Shown in pieces: positions 54,695-62,430 of a DNA stretch of 64,000 nt. The notes beneath the pieces are model-generated. The model did no database searches. It was not told where the DNA came from and was given only the letters and a program-made list of their open reading frames with translations. How positions within the stretch are numbered: the stretch's first letter is position 1; each line of letters begins with the position of its first letter. The DNA is taken from NCBI RefSeq assembly GCF_040358985.1, contig NZ_CP132932.1, forward strand, positions 2,480,001 to 2,544,000. The letters are read 5' to 3'. Position numbers and translations under genes: made by a program. This DNA comes from Tunturibacter empetritectus. Its GTDB lineage: Bacteria; Acidobacteriota; Terriglobia; Terriglobales; Acidobacteriaceae.

Positions 54695-56527
54695 GTGAGC
54701 AACTCAACCGCAGTAGCCGTTAAGCCTATCTTCAACATCGCCATCATCGCCCACGTCGACCATGGCAAGACTACCCTCGTCGACGCCATGCTTCGGCAGT
54801 CCGGGACCTTTCGCTCTAACGAAGCCGTTACCGACCGCGTTATGGACTCTAACGATCTTGAAAAAGAGCGCGGCATCACGATTCTTGCGAAGAACACGGC
54901 CCTCTACTATCACGACAACAAGATCAACATCGTCGACACTCCGGGCCACGCCGACTTCGGTGGGGAAGTAGAGCGCGCCTTGAAGATGGTCGATGGCGTT
55001 GTTCTGCTGGTCGATGCCTCGGAAGGGCCTCTGCCCCAGACGCGGTACGTGCTTTCGAAGGCGCTCGAAGCTGGCCTCACGCCGATGGTTGTCATCAATA
55101 AGATTGACCGCCCTGACGCGCGCCCCCAGGAGGTTCTGAACGAAGTATATGACCTCTTTATCGACCTCGATGCGGACGAGTCTGTGCTCGACTTTCCGGT
55201 GCTCTACACCAATGGAAAGCTCGGGACCGCGACGAACGATCTCGCGACCCCCGGCACGGACCTTCAGCCTCTCTTCGAGCAGATCGTCCAGACCATTCCC
55301 GTGTCCAAGGGCGACCCCGAAGGCACCCTCCAGATCCTGGTTACCAACCTCGACTACTCCGACTACCTTGGTCGTCTCGCCATCGGTCGCGTCTTCAATG
55401 GCACCATGCGCACTGGTCAGGAGTACAACGTTGCCAAGATCGACGGCAGCTTTACCAAGCACAAGATCACCAAGCTCTTCAGCTTCTCTGGACTGAAGCG
55501 CACCGACATTGATGAGACGCAGGTAGGCGACATCGTGGCGATTGCTGGTATTCCCGGCATCTTTATCGGCGAGAGCTTCTGCGACCTCGAGAATCCGCAG
55601 CCGCTTCCGCAGATAACGATTGATGAGCCGACGATTGCTATTCAGTTCAATGTGAATAACTCTCCGTTTGCCGGACGCGAAGGCAAGTTTGTGACCTCGC
55701 GAAACCTTCGCGATCGGTTGGACAAAGAGCTGCTTACCAACGTGTCTCTCAAGATGCAGGACACCGGTTCGCCGGACTCCTTCAAGGTGCTGGGCCGCGG
55801 TGAACTTCAGCTCGGCATTCTCATTGAGATGATGCGTCGCGAAGGCTTCGAACTGATGGCCAGCCGTCCGGAGATCGTGACCAAACGCATCGACGATCAG
55901 TTGATGGAGCCGGTTGAGCATCTCTCGATCGACGTTCCGGAGAACTTTGTCGGTACTGTGATTGAGCGCCTTGGGCCGAGAAAAGGCGAGATGGTGAAGA
56001 TGATCAATCACGGTTCAGGCCGTGTCCGTATGGAGTTCCGCATCCCCTCGCGCGGGTTGATTGGCCTGCGTTCTGAAATGCTTACCGAGACGCGTGGAAC
56101 GATCATCATGAACTCGATTCTTGATGGGTATGTCGCTTATCAGGGGGAGATTCCGCAGCGTCAGTCGGGTGCTTTGATCTCGGATCGGCAGGGGACTACG
56201 ACTGCTTATGCGTTAGAGGGTCTGCAGGACCGTGGCGTTCTGTTTGTTTCGGATGGCGTGGAAGTGTATGAAGGCATGGTAGTTGGCGAGCACTCGCGAG
56301 ATAACGATCTCGACGTCAACTGCGTTCGCGAGAAGAAGCTTTCGAATATGCGTGCTTCGGGCTCGGATGATGCGGTGCGGCTGGTTCCTTACAAGCAGCT
56401 GACGCTGGAGCAGTGCATTGAGTTCATCGCGGATGATGAGCTGGTGGAGGTTACGCCTAAGTCGTTGCGGATGCGGAAGAAGGTGCTTCAGGCGAACCGT
56501 CGTCCGCGCAAGGGCGGCAGTGAATAA
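54695..56527 (+). CDS. typA: Translational GTPase TypA/BipA
   Basis: The 610-residue protein has P-loop [20 protein letters not shown], switch [28 protein letters not shown], the EF-G-like domains II, III and V, and the TypA C-terminal signature [18 protein letters not shown]. It is a ribosome-binding GTPase that helps large-subunit assembly at low temperature and stress. GTG at 54695 is the start; the ATG at 54789 is too far in. Length is normal. A strong terminator follows at 56553-56588. The gene stands alone. Confidence 0.96.
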   Translation: MSNSTAVAVKPIFNIAIIAHVDHGKTTLVDAMLRQSGTFRSNEAVTDRVMDSNDLEKERGITILAKNTALYYHDNKINIVDTPGHADFGGEVERALKMVDGVVLLVDASEGPLPQTRYVLSKALEAGLTPMVVINKIDRPDARPQEVLNEVYDLFIDLDADESVLDFPVLYTNGKLGTATNDLATPGTDLQPLFEQIVQTIPVSKGDPEGTLQILVTNLDYSDYLGRLAIGRVFNGTMRTGQEYNVAKIDGSFTKHKITKLFSFSGLKRTDIDETQVGDIVAIAGIPGIFIGESFCDLENPQPLPQITIDEPTIAIQFNVNNSPFAGREGKFVTSRNLRDRLDKELLTNVSLKMQDTGSPDSFKVLGRGELQLGILIEMMRREGFELMASRPEIVTKRIDDQLMEPVEHLSIDVPENFVGTVIERLGPRKGEMVKMINHGSGRVRMEFRIPSRGLIGLRSEMLTETRGTIIMNSILDGYVAYQGEIPQRQSGALISDRQGTTTAYALEGLQDRGVLFVSDGVEVYEGMVVGEHSRDNDLDVNCVREKKLSNMRASGSDDAVRLVPYKQLTLEQCIEFIADDELVEVTPKSLRMRKKVLQANRRPRKGGSE

Positions 56528-56552
56528 CAACCGACAGCAGATGGTTTTTTTG

Positions 56553-56588
56553 ACGGCCGGACCCTTTGAGGTTCGGCCGTAGTTTTTT
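56553..56588 (+). terminator. Rho-independent terminator of typA
   Basis: ACGGCCGGACC and GGTTCGGCCGT form an 11-bp stem (one G-T pair) with a CTTTGA loop, directly followed by AGTTTTTT. It lies 26 bases after the typA stop. Confidence 0.9.
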
Positions 56589-56619
56589 GTGGACTGAAGA
56601 AAAGTTATTCGCGGCTGGA

Positions 56620-56760
56620 GGGTGGTTTTTGCAGGGGTTTTTGGAAAAAGCGGGTGTTTTGATGTGGCTTTTTGGTGGTGAGGACAAGGTGTTTTGCGTG
56701 GTAGATGTGGAGTTTAAACATCCACTTTTCTGGCTTCTGAAAAAGTGACACGGTTTTGAA
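56620..56760. other. Probable dispersed non-coding element
   Basis: The segment from GGTTTTTGCAGGGG to AAAAGTGACACGG translates on the minus strand into a phrase (PEKWMFKLHIYHAKHLVLTT) that I recall as a recurring spurious translation from acidobacterial intergenic DNA. That suggests a family of related elements, but no second copy is in this window, so this is memory rather than something shown here. Confidence 0.25.
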
Positions 56761-56875
56761 GTTTATTTTTGGCTTGAAGCGAGGCCGTCGCATCTTGCCA
56801 GGGTGAGAAAGAATAGGCAACTGCGTGAAAGCGGTGGGTGGAAAGGTACGAGCGGTTTGGGCGGGGCGGAGTTCG

Positions 56876-56909
56876 TCGGGATCCTTCGCTGCGCTCAGGA
56901 TGACAGCAA
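56876..56909. repeat. Dispersed palindromic repeat, copy 1
   Basis: TCGGGATCCTTCGCTGCGCT continues with CAGGATGACAGCAA. ATCCT and AGGAT pair at its ends. The same block with a few changes lies at 59401-59434. This is the well-known GGATCC-TTCG type intergenic repeat that gives spurious ORFs in many genomes. Confidence 0.7.
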
Positions 56910-56993
56910 AGGCCCAATGTTCAGGATGACAGCAAAGGCCCAAGGCTCAGGGTGACAGCAAATGCCCAATGCTCAGGATGACAGCAAAGGGGT
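56896..56993. repeat. Tandem repeat of 26-bp units
   Basis: Four units of 26, 26, 26 and 20 bases, consensus CAGGATGACAGCAAAGGCCC plus AATGYT, start at 56896, 56922, 56948 and 56974. The first unit begins inside the dispersed palindromic repeat at 56876, so the array looks like slippage amplification of its right part. No spacer variation exists, so it is not a CRISPR array. Confidence 0.9.
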
Positions 56994-57032
56994 CATCCGA
57001 GCTTCGCCAACGGGATGCCTGGGAATCAACGG

Positions 57033-58649
57033 TTAGTTGTGGCCGCCTTGTTCGGGCGGGACGTAGTCGAAGAGGCGCAGGCGCTCGCTTTCGCGTTCGA
57101 GTGAGCGTTCTCTGCCGCGCAGGAGATCTTTGAGCGAGATCTCGCCGCAGATCTGCCCGCTGGTTCGATCCACGACCGGCAATGTCTCCAGACCTTCGGT
57201 CGCCATCAGCTCTGCGGCTCCGCGGGTGGTTGCGTCGGCGTAGGAGTAAGAGACTGGGAGCCGGGTGGTTGTGGCTCCTGCGACGACGGGCGACATGACC
57301 TCGCGGACGAGGACGAGCTCAAGCGGATCGACACCGTACTCGCGGGTCAGATGGTAGCCTCGCCGGGCGAGCTTTTCGGTGAGAATCGACCGAGGCATGA
57401 TGAGAGCGGTGATGAGGTAGGAGGCGATGCAGGCCGTGGCGAGAGGGAGCAGGGCAGGGAGACAGTGGGTGACCTCGAGGCTGAACAGGATGGCGGTGAG
57501 GGGAACGCCAAGTGATCCTGCGAGCATCGCTCCCATGCCGATCAGGGCCCAGAGCGCCTGAGTTTCGGCGGGGGCATGAGTCAGGTGACCGGCCAGCGCG
57601 CCGACCGCTCCTCCGATCATGAGGAGGGGAGCGAGCACGCCGCCGGAGGTTCCTGAGCCGAGGGAGAAGGCCCACATGAGCGACTTTGCGAGCAGAATTC
57701 CTACGATGAGGCCGATCGTGGGAGTTCCGTGAAGCAGCTCGGCTATGTTGTCGTAGCCGACGCCAAGGCCGCGGGGGAAGAATAGGCCACCGACTCCGAT
57801 CCCGATGCCGCCGATCGCCGGCCACCACATCCAGTGGAGATGCAGGTGCTCGAACAGATCCTCGAAGGCATACATCATGCGGCTCATGCCTGCCGCAACG
57901 AGACCGAGGAGAGCACCGAGGAGGAGAGCGCCGATGACGAAGGAGACGCCATGAGCTCCGGTGATGGCCGGCATGGGAAAGATGGGTCCTGCGCCGAGCC
58001 AATAGACTCGGAGGAGCGCCGCTGTGACACTGGCGATGGCTACGGGAACGAGGCTTCGCGGACGCCATTCGAAGAGGAGAAGTTCGACGGCGAGCAGAAT
58101 GGCTGCCACGGGCGTGGCAAAGGTTGCCGACATGCCCGCTGCCGCACCGGCGACGAGGAGTGTGGTTCTCTCTGCATCGGTGACGTGCATCCATTGGCCG
58201 ATGAGCGATCCCACGGCACCGCCGGTCATGATGATGGGGCCTTCGGCTCCGAACGGACCACCCGATCCGATCGCGATGGCTGCGGAGAGGGGTTTCAGGA
58301 GGGCGATCTTCGGAGCAACTTTAGCGCGATGAAGGAGGATCGCTTCGATGGCTTCCGGGATGCCGTGGCCGCGAATCTTGTCCGAACCGAAGCGCGCCAT
58401 CACGCCGACGAGCAGGCCACCAAGGATTGGCACCACAACCATCCAATGTCCCAGGGGACTACCGGCGGGAGAGACCGGGGCGAGGCTGAAGCGGTGGTAG
58501 TAGAAGATGTTGGTTGAAAATGCGATAGCGCGCAGGAGGACGACGGCGAGCAGGGTGGCGCATACTCCGATGCCGATGGAGACGCCGGAGAGCAGCCAGA
58601 CCCGTTGATCAACCGTGAAATCTTTGAGAATGGATGGTTCTGACTTCAA
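57033..58649 (-). CDS. ClC-type chloride channel or H+/Cl- antiporter with CBS domain
   Basis: The 538-residue protein has ten or more membrane segments and the ClC motifs: GSGGPFGAEGPIIMTGGAVG with the gating glutamate (GAEGP), GSGTSGGVLAPLLMIGGAVG, and FSLEVTHCLPALLPL. A C-terminal CBS domain (VREVMSPVVAGATTTRLPVS and ICGEISLKDLLRG) may regulate it. The ORF can be extended upstream to 58850, but that part overlaps the MarR gene and is not conserved. TTG at 58649, eight bases after AAGGA, is the likely start (LKSEPSILKDF). It lies 58 bp after the MarR stop and is probably co-transcribed with and controlled by it. Confidence 0.9.
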   Translation of the reverse strand: MKSEPSILKDFTVDQRVWLLSGVSIGIGVCATLLAVVLLRAIAFSTNIFYYHRFSLAPVSPAGSPLGHWMVVVPILGGLLVGVMARFGSDKIRGHGIPEAIEAILLHRAKVAPKIALLKPLSAAIAIGSGGPFGAEGPIIMTGGAVGSLIGQWMHVTDAERTTLLVAGAAAGMSATFATPVAAILLAVELLLFEWRPRSLVPVAIASVTAALLRVYWLGAGPIFPMPAITGAHGVSFVIGALLLGALLGLVAAGMSRMMYAFEDLFEHLHLHWMWWPAIGGIGIGVGGLFFPRGLGVGYDNIAELLHGTPTIGLIVGILLAKSLMWAFSLGSGTSGGVLAPLLMIGGAVGALAGHLTHAPAETQALWALIGMGAMLAGSLGVPLTAILFSLEVTHCLPALLPLATACIASYLITALIMPRSILTEKLARRGYHLTREYGVDPLELVLVREVMSPVVAGATTTRLPVSYSYADATTRGAAELMATEGLETLPVVDRTSGQICGEISLKDLLRGRERSLERESERLRLFDYVPPEQGGHN

Positions 58650-58707
58650 GTTTGAGTTCCTTGTCTGAGTGGTGTTTGATGTTGCGTTCCGGCTATTGGT
58701 GTTCCGG

Positions 58708-59151
58708 TCACTTTGAGTTACGTATTCGGGTGAGGGCCTGGATGAGGCTGGGGGCCAGTTCGCGAAGCTGTTGAGCGTGGGCTTCGGAGAGCTGACGAAG
58801 CGCCTCCAGGCCCTGCGGGGTGAGTTCGAGCACGACGCGCCTGCGATCATTCTGGTCGTGGGTTCTTCGCACCAGACCTGCCTGCTCGCAGCGTTTGCTG
58901 AGTTCGACGGCGGTGTGGTGGCGCAGGCCCATCACCTCGGCGATGTGGGAGATGGTGACCAGGGCGCCGTCCGGGGCGCCGGCGATCTGCAACATAAGCT
59001 GGTGCTGTTGCGGCTGCAGGCCTGCTGCGGTGGCGGCCTGCTCGCTGAACTGCAGGAAGCGCCGAATCTCAGATCGGAATTTTGCCAGCAGCTGGATTTC
59101 GTTGCGATCGGTTTTTCTGGACACTGGCTTCACTCGAGGAGTATCTTTCAC
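58708..59151 (-). CDS. MarR family transcriptional regulator
   Basis: The 147-residue protein has the MarR winged helix: LMLQIAGAPDGALVTISHIA, then VMGLRHHTAVELSKRCEQAG, and the wing LVRRTHDQNDRRRVVLELTP. GTG at 59151 is the start on the minus strand. It is the first gene of a two-gene unit with the ClC transporter, which suggests it responds to an anion, acid or phenolic signal. A perfect palindrome just before its start (59158-59176) is the likely self-binding site. The ligand is unknown. Confidence 0.9.
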   Translation of the reverse strand: MKDTPRVKPVSRKTDRNEIQLLAKFRSEIRRFLQFSEQAATAAGLQPQQHQLMLQIAGAPDGALVTISHIAEVMGLRHHTAVELSKRCEQAGLVRRTHDQNDRRRVVLELTPQGLEALRQLSEAHAQQLRELAPSLIQALTRIRNSK

Positions 59152-59157
59152 TCTATA

Positions 59158-59176
59158 AATATCGTAACACGATATT
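59158..59176. promoter_or_regulatory. Palindromic operator before the MarR gene
   Basis: AATATCGT-AAC-ACGATATT, a perfect palindrome with 8-base arms and a 3-base centre, lies seven bases before the GTG start of the minus-strand MarR gene. It overlaps the expected ribosome site and the likely promoter start. MarR repressors typically bind such 16-20-bp AT-rich palindromes. Confidence 0.75.
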
Positions 59177-59400
59177 ATTTGTGATTAGCTAGTTGTGAAG
59201 ATAAAGGCGAAATACAGGGGTCTTGACGGATACCGCAGAATGCATCGGCCTGCTGCAACTGAGAGATGTGGCCGCAACCCTCTGCGTCGCCGATACGGCT
59301 GCGCGACTTCGGTCGAGAGGACGATTTTTGTGAGGGGAAGAGCGGAGAGGTTGGAGTGTTTGGGTTGGAAGGTACGAACGGTATAGGCGAGTGGAATGTG

Positions 59401-59434
59401 TCGGGATCCTTCACTCCGTTCAGGATGACGGCAA
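59401..59434. repeat. Dispersed palindromic repeat, copy 2
   Basis: TCGGGATCCTTCACTCCGTT followed by CAGGATGACGGCAA matches 56876-56909 with four differences. It is followed by short imperfect GGCAA-type repeats (59426-59460). Confidence 0.65.
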
Positions 59435-59519
59435 CGGCAATAGCAATGGCAGCGGCAACAGTGTGTGTTCTGCCTTCCTGATTGGCGGTTTGTGCAAGAG
59501 ATGTCTGGAGAGGTGTTAG

Positions 59520-59642
59520 ATGATGAACATTTACGTGTATCTGTTTTTTCTGCTGCCGTTTGCCGGGATGATCGTCGCCGTGGTGGTTCTGGCGCGGGAC
59601 AGGTGGGTTCGCGGTCATCCACGCCACTCCGGGTTGCGATAG
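59520..59642 (+). CDS. Small membrane protein
   Basis: A 40-residue frame starting at ATG 59520 (a second ATG follows) reads MMNIYVYLFFLLPFAGMIVA, then VVVLARDRWVRGHPRHSGLR. One long hydrophobic segment followed by basic residues makes it a single-pass small membrane protein. GGAGAGG lies six bases before it. No neighbour explains its role. It is too short for confident homology. Confidence 0.5.
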   Translation: MMNIYVYLFFLLPFAGMIVAVVVLARDRWVRGHPRHSGLR

Positions 59643-59702
59643 GGGGTTGGCTTGGTTGGTTCAAGAATCAAGTGCAAATGTGAGCCTGACTGAAGGTCCT
59701 TA

Positions 59703-59750
59703 CCTCCCACTCAACGCGATGAGACTGCGATGAATGGGGCTCCCGGCGTT
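59703..59750. repeat. REP-like hairpin, copy 1
   Basis: The block CGCGATGAGACTGCGA, then ATGGGGCTCCCGGCGTT, is shared with 60042-60091. The two copies lie on either side of the RAYT remnant in the same direction. In both, complementary bases around GCGATGAGACTGCG would form a short hairpin. Confidence 0.65.
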
Positions 59751-59786
59751 GCTTGAGGATCTGAATGGCGGGGGATAGTGTGGCTC

Positions 59787-59998
59787 TCACTCGGGCTCTG
59801 AGACGAGGATGTGGACGTGGTTGGGCACGACGACATAGCCGTTGATGTGGAAGAGATATTCTTGGCGGGCTTGTTCGAAGATTTCTACGAAGCGGTCGCG
59901 GGCTTCGGGGTGCCGAGGATGTTTCGTTTGCGGAAGCAGCTGAAGGTGATGAAGTGGAGGTGGCCAGTTTGATGGTATCGGTTCAGGCCCAGGGACAT
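59787..59998 (-). pseudogene. REP-associated tyrosine transposase (RAYT) remnant
   Basis: The minus strand from ATG 59998 reads MSLGLNRYHQTGHLHFITFS, then CFRKRNIL. After one frameshift near 59918 it continues as PEARDRFVEIFEQARQEYLF, then HINGYVVVPNHVHILVSEPE, ending at TGA. The HLHFITFS and YVVVPNHVHIL segments are the first and second conserved motifs of Y1/TnpA-REP transposases, including the HxH pair. The rest, with the catalytic tyrosine, is missing. It is flanked by two REP-like hairpins, as RAYT genes usually are. Confidence 0.8.
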
Positions 59999-60041
59999 GG
60001 GGTTAGTTTAGCGGAGGCGGTTCGCGCCTGCCGGCGCGAAT

Positions 60042-60091
60042 ACCCCACCCTATCGCGATGAGACTGCGAAAGGATGGGGCACCCGGCGTAT
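60042..60091. repeat. REP-like hairpin, copy 2
   Basis: CCCCACCCTATCGCGATGAG, then ACTGCGAAAGGATGGGGCAC and CCGGCG. CCCCA and TCGC on the left pair with GCGA and TGGGG on the right. It matches 59703-59750. With that copy it brackets the RAYT remnant. Confidence 0.7.
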
Positions 60092-60305
60092 ACCTTGGGT
60101 CGGGCTGGATCAGCTTCGCCGTTCTTCCCGTTGGCTGGAGGATGAGCGGGAGCGCTTCGATGGTTTCGCAATTACTACAAAGTTGTAGTGCAGTTACTAG
60201 TGGGTGACTGCATAGTGGAGTGGGTTCGCAGGAATGCTTGAAGGATGGCGACTCCAGCGTGCCTGAAGTGAGTACAGGAAGCCAGCCAGAGAGAGGGCGT
60301 GAATC

Positions 60306-61373
60306 ATGCTTGACGGACTTCGCAGGACTTACTGCACGATTCTGGGTTTCGCTATTTTGAGTGCGACTCCAGCTTTTGCTAATCATGTGGACACTGCCAA
60401 CGTTACGGTGACCTGCAACGCGTTCAGCCTTTCGGTAGACGCGTCCGCGCTATCCCCGGGGACGAAGTACGAGATCAGTTATACGATTGAGACTTCGCCG
60501 TATGCCGGGCCGGCCATTACCGGGGTTATTCCGTTTACTGCGAGCTCCACGACGACCTTCGAGGCTACGATCTGGGGTTCTTTTCCGGCTCTGATTGGGA
60601 CTTATAACTTCAACGGTACGGCCAGCCTGGTGGGGCATAATACGGTGCCGATCGCGTTTTCGCCGACGAGCCTGTCGTGCGGCCAGCCTCCGCCGCCGCC
60701 CAACTCGGGCAAGGGAATCGACACGGCGAGTTTCAACGGAACTCCTCTGGTGTCGGGGGACTATGTGTGGTTCAACGGGAACTTCAGTGTGAAGAATATT
60801 CCCAAGACCGGGGGTGTTATTACTTTTACGGGTTCGAGGATTCTAGATGTAGAGAATGGCTCGCTGTTTACGAGTGCGGCGCCAAATGCTCAGATCACGT
60901 TTTCGCCGACGGCGACCTGTAGTTCGACGACGTTCAGTACGATGACCAATACGTGGATCACCACGGTTCCGTTGAAGGGAGACGACGAGATCTTCCTGAG
61001 TGGCGTGGCGATACCTGTGCCGACGGGCGGGGTGTTGGGAGGGATCAACGTGACCTGGAGCGGCGTGTTCGACACGACGGGAGCGCCGGGGATGTCGATC
61101 GATTGGAAGTGGGGAGCTGCCGTTTATACCAGCATCGCGACTGACCCGAACTCGCTTGGGGTGAAGGCTGGGCATGAGACGGCTTGCGGCCAGAGCAACG
61201 GGGATCACGCCGGCGCTCCTGAAGGCGTCAATAACAGGAATCAACGCTGGAAGCAGTTTGTGATCGGGGGCGCGAGAGGGGGCGGAGGTTCAAACTCGAC
61301 GGGCTCGTGGAGTGGCACGGATACTGTTACGCCCACGGCTGTGGTCACTTCTGGTCCTGGGCCGAAGGGATGA
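60306..61373 (+). CDS. Exported protein of unknown function with Ser/Thr/Gly-rich beta domains
   Basis: The 355-residue protein has a signal peptide (RRTYCTILGFAILSATPAFA). Two beta-rich parts (about 25-135 and about 145-315) are joined by a short PPPPPNSGKG linker. The C-terminal 40 residues are Gly/Ser/Thr-rich. Repeated short strands such as VTVTCNAFSLSVDAS and NVTWSGVFDTTG suggest immunoglobulin-like or choice-of-anchor type folds. I do not recognise the family. It is a monocistronic gene ended by a good terminator at 61406-61443 and is probably secreted. Confidence 0.65.
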   Translation: MLDGLRRTYCTILGFAILSATPAFANHVDTANVTVTCNAFSLSVDASALSPGTKYEISYTIETSPYAGPAITGVIPFTASSTTTFEATIWGSFPALIGTYNFNGTASLVGHNTVPIAFSPTSLSCGQPPPPPNSGKGIDTASFNGTPLVSGDYVWFNGNFSVKNIPKTGGVITFTGSRILDVENGSLFTSAAPNAQITFSPTATCSSTTFSTMTNTWITTVPLKGDDEIFLSGVAIPVPTGGVLGGINVTWSGVFDTTGAPGMSIDWKWGAAVYTSIATDPNSLGVKAGHETACGQSNGDHAGAPEGVNNRNQRWKQFVIGGARGGGGSNSTGSWSGTDTVTPTAVVTSGPGPKG

Positions 61374-61405
61374 AGTCCACCGCTTGTGTTAGGGATTGAA
61401 AGTCG

Positions 61406-61443
61406 CCGGTGCAACGGGAAGATTCGTTGCACCGGTTTCTTTT
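61406..61443 (+). terminator. Rho-independent terminator
   Basis: CCGGTGCAACG and CGTTGCACCGG form a perfect 11-bp stem with an 8-base loop (GGAAGATT), followed by TTTCTTTT. It ends the transcript of the secreted protein gene at 60306-61373. Confidence 0.9.
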
Positions 61444-61448
61444 GGGTT

Positions 61449-61600
61449 GGAGAGACGTCTTGCCGGACGGCCTCCTGCGCTCAGTCACCCCACAAACGAA
61501 GACCTGTTTGTAGGGACGGCGCCCACTTCGTGACTTGTATACCTTGTCTGGGCTCGACTGGTTCTACTCGTCCTCCCGCTGGTCGGAGGAGAATAAGAGC
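61449..61600 (+). repeat. Dispersed repeat family B, copy 2
   Basis: The segment shares CACTTCGTGACTTGTATACC plus two bases (61524-61545) exactly with copy 1 at 11692-11713. Before it, CTTGCCGGACGGCCTCCTGC resembles CCTGCCGGGCGGGCCGCCTG. After it, CCTCCCGCTGGTCGGAGGAG aligns with CTCCCGTTGGTCGCGAGGAA, but here the long 13-bp stem of copy 1 is replaced by a shorter CCTCC/GGAGG stem. It lies between convergent genes, as copy 1 does. Confidence 0.6.
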
Positions 61601-61613
61601 TGATCTGCCGCGA

Positions 61614-62231
61614 TTACTTGTAGCTTTTTGCGGTGGCGAAGCGCTTGTTGATCTCGTCCCAGTTGACGGTGTTCCACCAGGCAGCGAGGTAGTCGGGGCG
61701 CTTGTTCTGATATTTGAGGTAGTAGGCGTGCTCCCAGACATCGTTGCCGAGGATGGGGTAGTGGCCCTGCGAGATGGGATTGTCCTGGTTGGCGGTGGTG
61801 GAGATTTTGAGCTTGCCGCCATCGAAGGTGAGCCAGCCCCAGCCGGAGCCGAACTGCTTGGCGGTGGTCTCGTTGAACTGCTTCTTGAAGTCTTCGAAGG
61901 AGCCGAAGTCGGCTTTGATCTGTGCGGCAATCTCGCCGGAGGGTTCTCCGCCGCCCTTGGGCTTCATGATCTGCCAGAACATGGTGTGGTTGACGTGGCC
62001 GCCGCCGTTGTTCTGGACGACCTTGCGAACGTCTTCGGGGATGCTGGCGAGGTCCTTGAGGAGATCCTCGGGGGATTTTTTGCCGAGCTCTGCGTGCTTC
62101 TCTACCGCGCCGTTGAGATTGGTGACATAGGTCTGGTGATGCTTGTCGTGGTGGAGCTTCATCGTCGCTTCGTCGATGGAGGGCTCGAGCGCCGCGTAAT
62201 CGTAGGGCAAAGGTGGTAGTTCGTAGGCCAC
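61614..62231 (-). CDS. Superoxide dismutase, Mn type by signature
   Basis: The 205-residue protein has the Fe/Mn-SOD fold: [20 protein letters not shown], metal ligands H27 in [13 protein letters not shown]82 in [10 protein letters not shown], and D164 and H168 in [13 protein letters not shown]. The GGGHVNH segment and the glutamine in TTANQDNP favour manganese over iron, though cambialistic use is possible. It turns superoxide into oxygen and peroxide. GTG 62231 is the start, preceded by AGGAG; a longer ORF from 62354 is not conserved. It converges with the secreted gene and diverges from the GH15 gene. Confidence 0.93.
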   Translation of the reverse strand: MAYELPPLPYDYAALEPSIDEATMKLHHDKHHQTYVTNLNGAVEKHAELGKKSPEDLLKDLASIPEDVRKVVQNNGGGHVNHTMFWQIMKPKGGGEPSGEIAAQIKADFGSFEDFKKQFNETTAKQFGSGWGWLTFDGGKLKISTTANQDNPISQGHYPILGNDVWEHAYYLKYQNKRPDYLAAWWNTVNWDEINKRFATAKSYK

Positions 62232-62430
62232 AGTAGTTCTCCTGTCGTCGTTCGTGTTGTCAGTCAGGAGGATCCTGACTGCCTGAGTGAGTTCGATGCT
62301 GTCCGGAGGGTGCGCGATGCACCGGGGCGGGTCGGCACAGCCCCTCAAAATCATAATCTACCCATGGATTCATCGCTCTTTGACGGAGAGATGTAACCGA
62401 CTTTCGAGTTTTGCGCTCTAATAGGAACCA

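Noticed and set aside
56605..56943. Minus-strand ORF with CHPE / VILSAAKDP phrases
   Set aside because: These are well-known spurious translations of the dispersed palindromic repeat and tandem units; no ribosome site or conserved domain.
56896..56993. Tandem units as a possible CRISPR array
   Set aside because: Units are contiguous and nearly identical, with no variable spacers and no cas genes in the window.
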